Assembly (NCBI GenBank): GCA_012064415.1
Contig: SSNU01000247.1
Coordinates: 1,054,629 to 1,118,628, forward strand
Length of the DNA: 64,000 nucleotides
Origin: Gyrodactylus bullatarudis
Taxonomy: Eukaryota; Platyhelminthes; Monogenea; Gyrodactylidea; Gyrodactylidae
Direction: 5' to 3'
The notes beneath the pieces were generated by a model that saw nothing but the letters and a program-made list of their open reading frames with translations, was not told where the DNA came from and did not search any database. Positions 26,201 to 41,200 of this stretch are shown in pieces. The first letter of the stretch is position 1. Each line of letters begins with the position of its first letter. Made by a program: the position numbers and the translations under genes.

Positions 26201-29200
26201 TCCCTTTTATCAGAAAATCAAGGAAAACTAAGTTATAAGTAGGGCCATAAATTGAATACTTTAACTCAATTTTTAAACGGAAATTCTTACGTTATAGAAG
26301 TAACTAACTTGATTCAATTCTAAAAAGTACATACCTATGAATTTCTTAAAATAATTTCTATCCACAATAAAATAGATAAGATTTAAATAACTTCAGACCC
26401 TAGTTAGACGATGAGAAAAAAGTGAAAATGACGATTTAACTCAAGTCTACACAATAAATTTATCATGCTGGTTCTATATAAAGCTAGTTGACACTAAGAT
26501 GAGAATTTACTTTTTTTACAAAAAACTCAATATTTTTCTTCAGAAAGTCAGGAAAAAATTATTTTTCGAATTCCATAATGAAATAAGCGAATAAGTTAGG
26601 AAAATTCAATGTTACGAAAATTAGGCCAAATTTCGAAAATGCACCAAATATTAATTTTTTCAACTTTAGAATCCAAAATTTTTATCGATTTCAAAGATTT
26701 GAAGCAGTTGCATGCAGATATTCGAGACCAAAATTAGACGAAGAATTCGAATTTGCCGCCAGAAATTCACAGAAATTCGTCATTATTTTGGGAAATCGAA
26801 AAATATGAATTTATTGATTATCACAAAGGGGGATTTAACTTTTTCTTGAAAACCGTAGATTCCTCTCTACCTCCACTGCCCAATTCGAATTCTTCGTCTA
26901 ATGAAAAGTTGATTCGAAGGTTGAAAAAATTAAAATTTGGTGCATTTTCGAAGTTTGGTCCCAACTTATTGGCTTAGTTTATAATGGAGTTCGGAAAATA
27001 ATTTTTTTCCTGACTTTCCGAAGAAAAATATCGAATTTTTTGTAAAATTCTCATCGTCATGTCAACTAGCTTACTATATAGTTGAGAATGATTGTATATC
27101 AATCTATTTCAACCGGAACACTCGATATTAAATAAATCTACCATCCAATGGATAATAAATGAGAATGGATAAAGTCTGAAGAGACTTTGGGAAAATCCTT
27201 CTTCCAGTCTATTGCAATATCATTCCTGATACATAACATTTTTGCCAGGGAAATTTTCATTTTGACAGGCAACTTTGTTTGAGTTCATTACCGGAAACTG
27301 AGATATATCTCATTTCGGAAAGATTAAAATTAACGTAAAGCAAAAGCAAGACACTCAGAGAACTAGAGATAAAAAAAGAGAAAATAATTTAGAAATGAAT
27401 CCAGCTCATTGAAAATCTGATCAGTTGTCTTGGAATTTCTGAAAAATTACTCACAAGTCATTTAATAAAACGGCGTCTTTGATCTTGTTCAACGGTTGAA
27501 TAGTGGATTGAGTAAGTCATTGTATCTTAAAACTATCTTTTTTGTATGAATAATGATTTTTTATAAAGGTGAAAAAGGAGCTTATGGTAAGTAATGAATT
27601 GAAACCCCCTGCTTAAAATGTCCAATTCAACACCTTAAGATGAGGTCCGACGAAGTTTAATTTTTCCATTAGCCCAAGAAAATTCTTAAATTTGATCTAT
27701 TTGAAGCCGGTAGTTTATGTTTTTTATAAATTTTTACTGAAATTAAATGAATTTTCTTTGATTTGATATTCGCGCAAACTTTTTCTCTTCCTCCCGTACC
27801 TACATTCACCATTTGACGCAAAATTTAATTCTCCATTCAGTGATATCCGTTTGTTAGGCAACTAGTAAACTTTTCTAAATGAATTTGATCAAATAGTGTA
27901 AAACTCGAGTCTTTAATTTTACATTTTTTCCGAATACATCTGCGAAACTAAATGCAATTGGAAAATTCTGAGATCGGAATTTACATCAAAATAAAAATGA
28001 AACGCCGTTATAATTGATAACCTGAGTCGAATTAAATGAAGTCAAAAGTCTGGTGTTAGTTAAAATTATCGAGCTCACTCATTAGGAAGGAAATCCAAAG
28101 TCTACTTTTAAAAGGCAATGGGAATTTGGAATTGTCAGGTTTTTTTATTCAATATGAGAGAAGGGCCACATCACAGACAAGATAACAGTCAAGTCAGGCA
28201 ATATAGTAAGGTAGACTATGGAGGAGAACAAGAGCATTAAGCAAATAAAAATTCAATAACTGATCACGATAATTTGTTCTTTTTAATTATTGATTGAGTA
28301 TGAGTAATACTCATTGAGTATCCACCGTGTATGTTTAGTCGCATCCAGATTCGAGGTAACTAAGGGTAACCTCGATTAAAGTGTTGAGCTTAAGGATCGA
28401 ATGAGTGTGAAATTGTGGCATTTCCGGTGTGGCGTAGTATTATCTCCCTCACCTCCCATTCTTATTTTCGTCCTAGATTCAAACCCTCCCACACCGGGCA
28501 CAATGAATACTCTTTCCCTGTTCCCTCTTCATAATTACTTACTTATAAGTAAGCTTACCATTAAATTTTCACCAGATACACTGTATTCGATTTTGAATTT
28601 TGGGAGTATCATTGATTTTTAGGTAATGAAAATAATCAAGAATGATCAAATTAATTATGATGAGATAAACATAATTGACTTTTTTTCTTATCTTGATCCT
28701 GAAAAACCTCTTTGACTACACTCACCACGTTCAAATCAATAAACCTTTTCAACTTAAAGTTCAGAAAATGGGCGCCAAATCGAAATTTGAAAAAAGGGCC
28801 ATATTTTTCTCTAAATGGTGAAATTATGCACTTGCATTTCTTGATCTGGACCTAATGCATTGGAATTCTTGATGAAAAAATTGAGATAAAATAACGATGA
28901 CCCAGCAACTATATTGGCAAAAACTCAAACCTCAGGAACAGTTAATATTAACACCTCCTCTAGTTGCAAATGGATCCAATTTTCAACACCCTAGTAACCA
29001 AATTTCTGCTGTACCCCACGATGACCCAAAGAGGTATTTTTCTCAACCAGAAGTACAAGCCCCTACTCCATCACGAAAAGAAATCTGTCGACATCACATG
29101 AAAAAAAAACAAAAAGGAGAAGGGAAGCAGAGAAAACGATTACCAACTAATTATCAATCAATAGATGTATTTCTCACAGTCGTATTGGTCAGATTTTAAA

Positions 29201-32200
29201 ATGTTCCCTACTCTCATCTATATAAATTTATTCAAAGTCGGAGTTTGGTCTGAAGAGAACCGACGAAAATTAAGTTTTATTCACGAATTATCTCTCGTTC
29301 GTTCTTAACACTAGCAGAGTAAATGAGGCAACTCTTGTCTTCTATTGCATTGGAATTCTCGATGAAAAAATTGAGATTTTTCTAAAAAACATAGATTCCC
29401 AACTTTGTAAGTGATTCAGATCACACTGAAGAAGGCCATCTCAATACCGAGTAAGGCCTGGAAGAAGGTATTCCAATTACCAATCTATTTTTATTAGTAC
29501 ATTTTTGGGAAATCTAATAACTAAATTATGCTGAATAAAAAAACTAATCTCGAATATTATTAAATACAAAACCAAAAGATAGGAGTAGAAAAAATGAGGG
29601 ATTAAATACATATTTGAGTAAATATCTCATTGATGTATATTCTTTCTCATTCCTACACTGTAGATTAATCTAACCCACGTGAAGAAAAGGATTAGTTCCA
29701 GTTATCCTCCACTCTCACACTCTTGTTCTCGCTGCCTGAGAATGAGGAAAAGATAATTTGAGAAAAATAGACATTAGAATTACTCAGGGGGTCATGAATA
29801 AATAGAAATTAAGCGGGAAAAGTGAACTGGTGTCTGGTGTAAATTCTTTCGCTGGTTCCGAATCTGTTCTCAGATCTGAAATACTCGTTATAATTCATGA
29901 GGTAACTGGGGAGTATTCTGTTAAGTCAAAATTTTATTTTTTTACGATTGGATAAAACTTGAAATTCTGCCTCGATCGATATGACATTTGTAGTAACTTC
30001 TATAGTATTTTAAATTGAAATTTAATAAAAAAACTACTCAATTTTCTGGGTTCTCTTTGGAAATATTTTTTAGGTTCTTCGATGATTTTGGAAATTTCTC
30101 ATCTTATAACAAAGGCAAATGAGTAAAGATTAATTTCTTTAATCATTTTTGAGAATTTGCTAATTAAGATTATGATCAACTCTTCCATAGTTACATTGTC
30201 AAGTCAGTTGTGAAACCATCAAGAAATAGAATGAAAAGCTATTTTTGTTCTATCGACAACCATTCTTAATAATTTTATTTCCTTTCTAACATTAAAATTA
30301 AAGTTGTGAATTTGATGAAAAATTTGGCGACAATTTAAAACCTATTCTCGAAATAATACGAGATTTTGAATGGACTCAATCTACTCCATGTGTCGACTAA
30401 AATCACAAAAGCATGTGAAAGTGTTAGTTGAAAGATACGGAATTTATTTTTTTTGGCAATCCGTGCGAAAAACACACCATGAGATGAAGTTAATTCCAAG
30501 CTAGATTTGAGCATTTCCTACAAGGCAGGATACCTAGCGTCTATGATATATAAAAAATTCTAATGTAAAGAAGACACATGACGAGGAAACATGATTAATG
30601 TGACACTATTGGAGTCTGGAATTGTAAGCCTGATTAAATAAAATCTCATGAGTCTAGAATCAAGTTCTAAAAATTTCTTTTACTCTGAAGAAATCGACTT
30701 TCTAATCGACAAATAATTTTTATTGATCTAAATAATGAGCTACCTTTTGTGAAATTTGACAGGATTGCTTCTCTGTATTGTTAAATAATTCATAAGAATA
30801 TTTAGCAAGTTTAATTAACAAATGAAAGGCAAAAGGTTTTTGTTGATAAAAAATGTAGTGTGATAAAGAAAGAGAAACAGTTGGTTTGAATGGAAACTCA
30901 CTCTCCTCCGAAAAGTTGCATACCGAGAAGTGCAAATATTAAGATGAAGAGAAATAACAGGAATAGCAGTGATATAATACTCCTCATGGAATTCAACAGG
31001 GACAATACGAGGTTTCTCAGTGAGGCCCAATATCTGGTGACTTTGAAAATGCGCAAAAGGCGAAGGGCACGCAGTACACTCAGACCGAAGGATGAGTCGA
31101 CACGAAACTGTGACCAGACCACCTCCAGGAGACTGGCTAGAATAACCTAGGAAAGAAAGGGAATTATTTTCATACCATTCAAATAAAGTGAAAAATGTTC
31201 TACCAACCTGATTTTCACATTTTTAAATATAAAATTGTTGCAACAGAAATTTTTTTCAATTGTATATTATATTTTAAATTCTTAGGTTCATCATATCTAT
31301 CGAAAGCTAAGAGAATTTTTCGTCCGAAATTATATTATTGCTCTGAGAAATTTTAACAAGTATTTTCAAGACTTTGCGTTAAAATATTCTCAACATATTT
31401 ACCATCAATCGATTTTAAATTTCATAAAAATTCTAAAAATATTTTAGTTTTTCTTGTAGCTAAAAGATTAGTAAAGTTATAGCGGTTTTAAATGACTAGG
31501 AACACATCAGCCCCTTCCAATTTGGATTGCAATATTTACAAATATACCAACTATAAAATTTTTTAGCAAAACTGAATTTCAAAAATAGCAAAAAATTTTC
31601 CATTTGAAAATGTCACTTTTTCAGTAATAGTTTATTCATTTGCATGTTATATGGAATATTCGATGAAACTATATTTTTGTCTCGTTAAAACTAGAATTCT
31701 GTACACAATGTAACCATTCATAAGATGACCAATGAAAATCAATGATTTACTCTGATTGGTTTAAAAATAATTATCCAATAATATTCGAATTGAATCAAAA
31801 ACTTTCTTCTTTCCTATAGACGTCAATGGGTTTGTAATTTTAATACTATTTGGTTATCTGAGAGATTTGTAGAGATTGAAGACAATGATTTTATCATGGA
31901 TAAGAAAGAATGGCTTTTTATTTTTATGTTTGGTATTGTTTACAATGTTTGGCGAGCAAATTAAGAAACTATAAATAGCAGATAATTAGCAAAATTATTT
32001 CAGAAACTAAAACTGAGACAAAAGCATGCCTTACATCATTCTAATCAGATTTCATTGCTTATTAACATACTAAAAATAGCAAAAATAGCATTTTGACCGC
32101 CCTCTTATTAACTTATTATTCATCTATTCTTCTCCCCCCCCCCTACCCCCGTTATCTAACCTTCCAATTAAATCTGCATTTTATTCCTTTTCATTAACAA

Positions 32201-35200
32201 TAGTTTAAATATCAATTTCTATTCTTCCAAAATGGACTGCAAAAGGTTTAGTAGCATTACTGTAATACTCTTCCCCTATAGTTCACTAAAATAATTACCT
32301 TAACCCTTATCAGGATAGTGACTGTTCTTGTGAGTTGTTTGAAGTGCCTGAAGATTTCTAAAAATCTTTGGTACCTGAAACCGGTATTAATGCTAATTTA
32401 ACTAAATTTTCTTTGAGTGGAGTGACATCTGGCCTACATTTGGAGTTTCCTTCGTGCAGATGGAAAAAGCACCAGATGAATAAGATGGAAAGAGGTGAAT
32501 AAAATCAATTGGAAAAAGAAAGAGAGAACACTTTTTAATCGTTTTCTTGCCTCAAATCTGTCTGTTTCTCTTTTTCACTTACTCGAGAAGTTCAAGTTTC
32601 AAATGCATACAACCTATAGGAGAAATTAATCGGTCAATTTTGCAAAAAGAAGAGAGTAAGAAGGAGAACACATCGATCATTCACTGGGGGCAAGCAACAG
32701 GGAAAAAAGCAAGAGAAAACAGCAACAGAAAACGAGAGAAATTAAGTATCTGATATATTCACTTCTCCTTCTTCATCTTCTTTCTTCAAATGTGTGAGCG
32801 AGAAAGTAAGTAGGCAGAGAGAGAAATTGTCTTCAAATTTCTCATACATATAGAAAAATTTACTTTAAATCTAACTCAGTTACTATCCTGAGAATTTCCC
32901 ACTTATTGCCCCCTCTCCCCTTATTCTTTTTTCTATTTCTTTCACAAGATTTTTAACCATCTTTCTTTTGTACAATTATCAATTTATTTATTATGAATTT
33001 CTTTATTTATATCTTCAAAAATAGTAATCTTGTGATCAAAAGGGGCTTCATGGTTAATTTCGTTATTTTATCATGCCCGTGGGATATTGCGGGAAAAATG
33101 GCAATGACATAATGGAGAATGACTTTCACGCTTTAAAATTATGGAAAACATGATCTGAGTACTAAATTCTATCAGAATAGTAAGTCACCTCCCGTGAGTT
33201 GTTCGGAGAAAAAAAATTTCAACCTAGCCTAATGTACACTTCTCTCTAAATAGAATTCTTTAGTTGAAATATAATAGCTTAGATATTATTTTTTGAGAGT
33301 CAATTTTGGAATAAAACTATTTTAGAATGTTTTTTTTTCAAACTAAAATTTAATTTGATGACCAGTCTACTTTCAAGTACCTATATGATACCCAAAGGTC
33401 AAGAATTCTTAAAGCTTTCGGAAGCAAATGAGAACTTTCCAGCTTGTATTTTCCTACTCGAGTGCGCGAGTTAGTATGAAAACTCGAGAGACTTTTTTGA
33501 ATTTTCAAAATTAAAAATTAGGGAACCTCTCTATTGACCAGTATGTTGTTCTCTGAGTGACTTTCTCTTGAGATTAATTCTATTCTCCTCTACAATTTTT
33601 ATTAATCTTATAAAACAAACAAATACAAGAATAAAAAATACGTATTGATTTCATACTTGATCAAGAGAAATGTAGTGAGACAGAGAGAGAGAGACACTGA
33701 GTGAGTGAGTGAGAGACGAGGAGGATGATTATTGTCTAATAATAATTACGTATTATTTCAATTGATTAAAAACTTTGATAACTACTAATGTGTGTGTATG
33801 AGATACTTGAAATAAAATAGAAAAAAACAGATGAGCCAATGACAGATCGATAACCTTATTTATTATTTTAGTCTTTCATCTTTATATCATACATATTCAT
33901 ATACTTTCAAGTTAAAATCGGATTAAAACTATTGGGGTGATACAAAATTTATTTCACCCGAACAAAAATTAATGTTTTAACCATGAAGAACACATTTTTG
34001 AAAGTCAAAATGAAAATTTTTCATGTTCTGATGTACAAAATACCATTTTCCCTTGAATCATCAAAATTTACTTAATTTCCTAGGAATTTCTCTTAACATG
34101 TGAAAATAAACTCAAATTTTTCTATAAGCCCTATTTTCATTCAAAATTTTGTAAAAAATCTTAATTTTTTCCTTTCTCGTAGTAAAATTCTCGTAGAAAA
34201 TATCTTGGCCCTTGTTCGAAAATTTTCATTTTCAATCGAGATTTTGTATATCAGAAAAAATTTGAAAACGTATGGTTTTATAGGAAAAAATTCTTCGATA
34301 ATCTTCAAAATGAGATTAAGGCTGGGAAAAGTTGAAAAAATTTGGCTTACTCTTATAATAATTATCATTATCTAAATTATAACAATACACTGTGAATCAG
34401 AGAAGAGAATGCAATCACAAATCTAGATTAACCTTTGAAATCTCACTGGGTTATTTCGATTACATCTATCTTTATCTCCTGGAATACGCAAAAATATCAG
34501 CTCTATTATTCGTCAAAGACATGCTATACTAATTCAAAGAAAAACGATTTTTCAAAAAAATTAATTTCTGTTTAAAATGTTTTTTTTGAAAGCCTATTTC
34601 CCAGGTTCATACATGTAGAATTCAAAAAATTATGCAATTATGGATTCCTGAACTAGAAATAACTGCGTTAGAAGTGTATTCATAATCCATTTGATAGGCA
34701 AAAGATTGAACACCATGGCACTTTAAGGGCTAAAGTCATGATGAGTGAAGATAGATTCTTGAAATTTTTGATTTTCTACCTAGGTCTGAATTTAATTCAG
34801 TCACTCGTTTTTTTTCTGAGATTTAATAGAGGTAATAGAGTAGTAATTTCCTTTTTTTTCAAGTATACGATGGATATGGGAACTTCCTTTTGGAAAGTCA
34901 GTACAGATGTCTGAGTGTTGGTTCAATTCTTGGCTACGGTATAACGACGAGTCTTAATAAAGATGAAACCCTTCAGGTAGCTTATAAATTGGATATATGC
35001 TGAGTTTTATCTTAACAAAGTTCCCAAAATATCTTCAAGAATTCATAGTATTTTATGGATTGATTCAAGAAAATAATCCACATGTATTACAGAATCGGCT
35101 TGGAAAGTTCTACAAAATCAAAGGCAAAAAATTGCGAATTTTAATAGAAAAATAACTTACGACACAATCGAATATGTTGAAGGAAGACTCAAAGTAGACA

Positions 35201-38200
35201 CGTATACCCAAGCCGTACATTTTTAGTAGCATCTCAGCTATGAACAGGAGGAGGAAAACAAATTCGATGTAATCTGAAAAGAAAGAAACAATCATTGATC
35301 AAATCACTAAAAAATGACTCATGAAAAAGTTTACAATGCAATCAGACAAGAAGATTATGCCCTAAAGGTGTTAACAGAACTACACGATTTGTATTACACT
35401 GTGATATGTATTAGACTTGGACGAAATTTTGCATAATTACTCAAATCGCCCATTGACATGAAAAAACTCATCTTCAAGTATTTAAATATAATCCCACCAA
35501 ATTTCGCTTCAAAATACCTTTCCATGCTTCTGGAAGAAAATGAACAAAATTATGAAATTTTTTTAATTTAAAACGTTTTTTGACCATCAAAATTGAAATA
35601 TTCATGAAAAATAAGAGAAATTTCGTTTTGAGCTATTGAAAAAACTATTTTAATAGGATTTAAGTCACTTTTACAACTTTATGTAAAGAAATAATGTGAA
35701 CTCAAGTTAAAATTATAAATATAAAACAATAAAAAACGTTTTAAATTAAAAAATTCAAAATTTTGTTTATCTTAATCCAGAAGCATGGAGAGGTATTTTG
35801 AAGCGAAATTTGGTGGGATTATATTTAAATACTTGAAGATGAGTTTTTTTCATATCGATGGGCGATTTAAGTAATTATGCAAAATTTCGTTCAAGTCTAT
35901 TATGCATAGGAATATTTGTGTGTTGGTGTGTGTGTGTGTGTGTTGGAAAATTATGGATAATGTTTAATAATACTGTTCTTATATGAGAGCAAAGATTTGT
36001 TTACTTCAGGGAAAAAGTTGTTTACAATTTTGAAAATTGTTTGATCCAATTCTAATTAATGAAACAGTTTTCTCCCAAATTTTCAAAGTAAACTAATCTT
36101 TTCTCTATTTCCCATTTCTCTTTGGTCTCTCTTGATTTCAAATTCAAGGAATTTTGTTGAGGACCTTTGGAATATAAGTCATTTGGAAATAGTTCAGTTT
36201 ATTTGAAGATTCTGTCGAATGGATTGTAGCCAAGTGCTAGGTTACCAGATCAAAGGTAAATGGTCTTAAAATCGAATTATCAGAATTGATGCTCTTTATG
36301 GCCAACTAAAAACGAACACAGAGTGTATTATATGCAATACTTTCTGTATCATTTTCATCCCAAATTATTTTTTGATCCAGCAATAAAAGTTCTGATTCGT
36401 TGTTAGTTTTTTGGGGAAATCAGCGTTCCTTCCAGGTTTGAATTTGAATATCAACCAACTGCTCTGATACTAATGTTAACTCATCAACGTGATACATGCC
36501 ATAGGCCGAAATAAAGGCTTTATTTGTGATAGTTTGGTAATAATTGGAAATATTTTACATTTCTATGAGATGAGACCAAGACGAAATAAGGATTCAATAG
36601 TTACGAACAAGTATATAGAAAGATCAATTAAATAAACGCAAAATGATCTATCTAAATCAAATTTTACATAGCTGACTATGAGATTATTGGTCAATAGATA
36701 CGATTAGCTACTAACTTCCCTCACCAGAATCTGATACGGAGTCTAAGTATGAATAGCTTGTTATCTTTAGGGAGAAAATTAGAACTATCTAATAAGTGAA
36801 CAAAGATTAAAGTGGATAGCTTGTCCAATTTCAGTGGAAAGAGAAAAATTTGAATAAGTTAAATCATAAGACGATTATTCATTTACGCTTGAGATGGTCT
36901 TAATCTTTAAAGCTGATTTCTGATTGATAATTTCAGTGCAATTAAAAAAAACCAAATAATCTAAAACTAAAGAATATGAAGCACTCTATTATTATTATTG
37001 ATTTGAAGGTTTTAATGTGTTAATGTGTCCAAAAGAAGTTTTTCAGGACCAGAGCTAGGAAAGAAAATATATTATGCTAAATTTATTCTTATGCATAACC
37101 TTATTATCGTTTGGGAGCTGGATTTCGATTTTTTACTCGAATGTCAACGAAAGCTCGATAGATCAAAATCCCTCAAAAGATGGTGGAACTGTTGGAAATT
37201 TCACGGTGATATTCAGCATCATTGTTTAATTCAAAAATTCATCCTTCTTCAAGTAACTTTGGTTATGAATTCTAATGAGGGATCAATAAAGTATTAGAGT
37301 ACCTTTCAGCCCAAGTTATCACTCGAGAGAGTGTTGTGTTTCACTGGTACAAAATGGAACTTAAAGTATTAAATTGCATCAAGTTAAAAAGAAGTTTTTG
37401 AACCCATTTGGAATTCGATTAAATAAGTTATAAGAAATTAAATATTCCTGCTTTAAAATTCGTTTCAAGAGTTCATTTTCATACATCAAGTTAGATGTTT
37501 AAATGAGGGGTTATCAATCAGGTTTACACCAACAGTAAACCAACAGTCACTGATATCATGGCAACAAATACAAATGTATGAATAAGGGAAAACTAAACAT
37601 AAAAATACTCACATATTGTACTTGATATCCAGATCTTTTGATTGTGGTGTTCTAAGGCTATACAAAATGTATTTAATAATACGAGAACGATAACTATCCA
37701 ATAGAATGTTTGACTCTTGATCATCCTCCTAATGGCGAAACGGACATGTTTCTCCTTACGCCAGAAAACCTTGCTCAACGAACGTTTCTTGAACTGATTA
37801 TCACCATGTTGACGTTTGTGTACGTCTAAAATTAACAGTGAATAAATGAATTTCAATTTTAAAAGTTGATTTCAGATAAAAGCCCTAGAACATGTGATGA
37901 TTATTAAATTTGGTTAGAGTTGATTTAAAAGAAAGATAGGTACAGCCTTACTCTCAAGTGATAATTTTATTTTTAATTGAACTGAATGTTTATTTGTTTC
38001 TTGAGACAAAGCCTTGACTAATTAGTAATTACAGTGTTTTTAGAAATTAAACCCAAAAGAAAAGTTTTGTCACATTTACTATGAAATCTAACTTTATGTA
38101 GAGAGAGTCAAATAATAGTCTAACCACTATGTCTAACCCCTGTGTGGGATAAGAACGAGCCTAGTTGAAAACCCGGATTCGAATCCTGGCTATGGTGTAT

Positions 38201-41200
38201 GGACGACACGTGTTTAAACCTGCCATTGTGACTAGAATTTTGTTTGACTCTTGCTTATTCGATTTCTTAGTTCTAGGTGTTAGACAAGAAAAGACCTAAG
38301 AGAGAAAAAATCACTCTGTACTACTCATGATCTAACAAATCAAGACTTTGGTCAAAAAATATTGCAATAATCATTGCTTCTCTGTAAACGGAATTGGAAT
38401 CAGTTAAGAAATCTCTAGTGGTTATGCACTCTTTTTATTAAATGGAGCTTACACGCTTGAGTAATGATTTTAACATGCCAGTTACATCTGACTATTGTGC
38501 TTGCATATTACATTTTTATGTAACAACGAATAATAATAATTAAGTAGTAGCCATGATAAATAATAATGATAATATATAATAATAAAAATATACAACTGAA
38601 AATTGTATGTAGGTAAGTAGATACATTGGATTCAGTTGTAAATACAGAATATATGTATATAGCTCAATGCATTTCAACTGACTGACCGAATGTTAAATCT
38701 ATAGAAACAACAACATAGAACATATTCATTCAGAATGATTTATTACATTTCCTGAGTTGACTGTGAATTAATTGATGATTGATTTTCATCCAGTCTCTCA
38801 GATTTTGGGGCAATTACATTTCAATTTCTCTATTTTAATTTCTTCATCTTATCTAATCTGGGTGAAGGCTGACCTCAAATCAATCTAAACCTAGTTGACA
38901 TGAAGATGAGAACTTACTATTTTTACAAAAACCTCAATATTTTTCTCCGGATTCATAGAAAAAAATAATTTTTTGAATTATAAAACGGAATGAGCTAATT
39001 AGATGTGGATATTCGAAAAAATGTAATCTGACCAAAATTAGGTAGTTTTTCGAATTTCGAAAATGTACCAAATTTCCTCTTTTGAACCCAAATTTTTTAT
39101 CGATTTCGATGATTTGAAGCAGTTGAGTACTGACATTTTGGATCAATATTGAACGAAGAATTCGAATTCACCTGTAGAAGTTTACTAAAGTTCGTCATTA
39201 CTGTGGGAAATCGAATCATTTAAATATTTCGATTATCACAAAGGCAAATTATCCAAAATCTGGAAGTTTAACTTTTTCTCGGAAACAATAAGAGCTTTGC
39301 CATATCTATGGCTAAATTCTAATTCTTCGTCTAATCTTGATCCCAAATATCAGTACTTTACTGGTTCGAGCAATCGAAATCGATAAAAATTTTGGGTTCA
39401 AAAGTTGAAAAAGTGGAAATTTGTTACATTTTCGAAATTCTACAATCGTCCTAATTTTGGTCAGATTGAATTTTTTCGGAATTTATTCGAATATTCACAT
39501 CTAATTAGCTCATTCCGTTTTATAATTCAAAAAATTATTTTTTTCTATGAATCCGGAGAAAAATATTGAGGTTTTTGTAAAAATAGTAAGTTCTCATCTT
39601 CATGTCAACTAGGTTTAGAAAAGAGGGATCTCAGATAAGTGGGTATAAAGCAAGGCTTTGATAGCATAGCTCAGTTGTACAGAAATTTTTATCTTGTTGT
39701 GAGCTTGTTGTCGAGAGGTAATTAGTAATTAATTATGAGAGGACACTTACCACGACTAGCTGTTTCTGAGTTAAATTTTGAGAATGTTTCCAATTTAAAA
39801 TCATCATAAGGAATGTTTAACATGGACGATCTCGAAGTCATCAAGAGTAGATTATTCGACAAAAGGACATCATTCTCGTCAGGTGTGATATCTTCATCGA
39901 GAGATAACTTGTCAACGTCATCAATACGAATTTCATGATTGCTAATGCCAGTTGTTGAGGGATGCTTGGTTAGGGATCTCTTTCCATGAGGAAGGTGTTT
40001 ACCGGCAAACTTTTTCAAATTAAAATGACGGATTGAGAATAACTTTTCACGGGCCTTTTCTATCTTACTATCGTCCTCTATAACGCGATCACGATATTCA
40101 TTGAAATTTGAGTCTTCCGCAAGAATTACTTCCTCTGAAAGGATGAAAATTTAAGTTATTTTACAAATGCATCCCTGAGGGTTCAAGTGAATAGAATTGG
40201 GAATCAAGGGCTTATGAGGCCCATAATTTGAGTTCTTTCTAAGATTCCTAACCTCATATCAATTAGCTTTAGCACATTTAAAATCATTAAAATAAACAGT
40301 ATTGATAAATAAATCAGAAAAGTTTTCATAAAAGTCTATGAAGTCTTTTATCTTTAAATATTTTAATAAATATAAAGGCTCGGATCGGCTAAAAATTATT
40401 TTTTATTTAAAAATTTTCATAATTTTGTTTATCTTATCGTAGAAGAGATGAAATATATTGTAGCGATATCTGGTGGGTTATTGCTGAAAATTAATTTTTA
40501 TCATAATTTCGAAGTAGTTCTTCAGGAACCTTCTCGGCTGTTGTTTTATCAGGTTTTTTTAGGAATTATATAAGAAGATATATTCAAAACCAAATGCGCA
40601 TTTCTCAAAGGATCATCAGTGGTCTCTCTTTGAAAATGATAAAAGTTAAAATTTGAATGAAAAATAATAATAATTTACAAATTTTGAAAGAAATAGTAAA
40701 TGTTAAAGAATATAAGAGTCATGAATGGAAATAGGAATATAATGTAAGCTGAAAAAAACACCAAAAACTCTTCAATAAATAGCAACAGTGAAGAGAAAAA
40801 GGTGAAAAAGCTCTCATAGGCCACGGTAGTTGAAGATTAAACGAATAGTTCTTTTGAACACACAAATTAGGTTTATACCTGTTTTACCCGGGTGAAGGAG
40901 AAATTCTTCATCAACGGGTATAAACCTAATTTGTGTGTTCAAAAGAACTATTCGTTTAATCTTCAACTACCGTGGCCTACGAGAGCTTTTTCACCTTTTT
41001 CTCTTCACTGTTGCTAAATGTTTTAGTTGTAATCTTAATTTTAATTTTTCTTCAAATGATGAATTACATATCAAAGTTATATATTACTCTAATCTGATTA
41101 AGTTGGTTGATATAAAGTTGGGAATCTATGATTTTTACAGAAATCTCGATTTTTTCATCAAGAATTCGAATTTGTTAAAGATTTTCTGGAATCCTACTCA

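Noticed and set aside
26753..26977. 74-residue ORF
   Set aside because: It lies wholly inside an FB-A foldback and is repeat sequence, not a gene.
30720..30935. Minus-strand ORFs next to the IIS4-S5 exon
   Set aside because: They read into the intron past the GTGAGT donor of the Cav2 exon; not separate genes.
30890..31150. 86-residue plus-strand ORF
   Set aside because: Exactly antisense to the Cav2 IIS3-S5 exon.
36500..36540. Hammerhead-like CCGAAATAAAGGCTTTATTTG
   Set aside because: Stem III palindrome and GAAA are present, but no CUGANGA core or stem I partner is found upstream.
38120..38210. Possible tRNA gene (box A and box B present)
   Set aside because: It matches the SINE head at 61.2 kb and is followed by the SINE tail. 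The cloverleaf is not intact, so it is repeat-derived.
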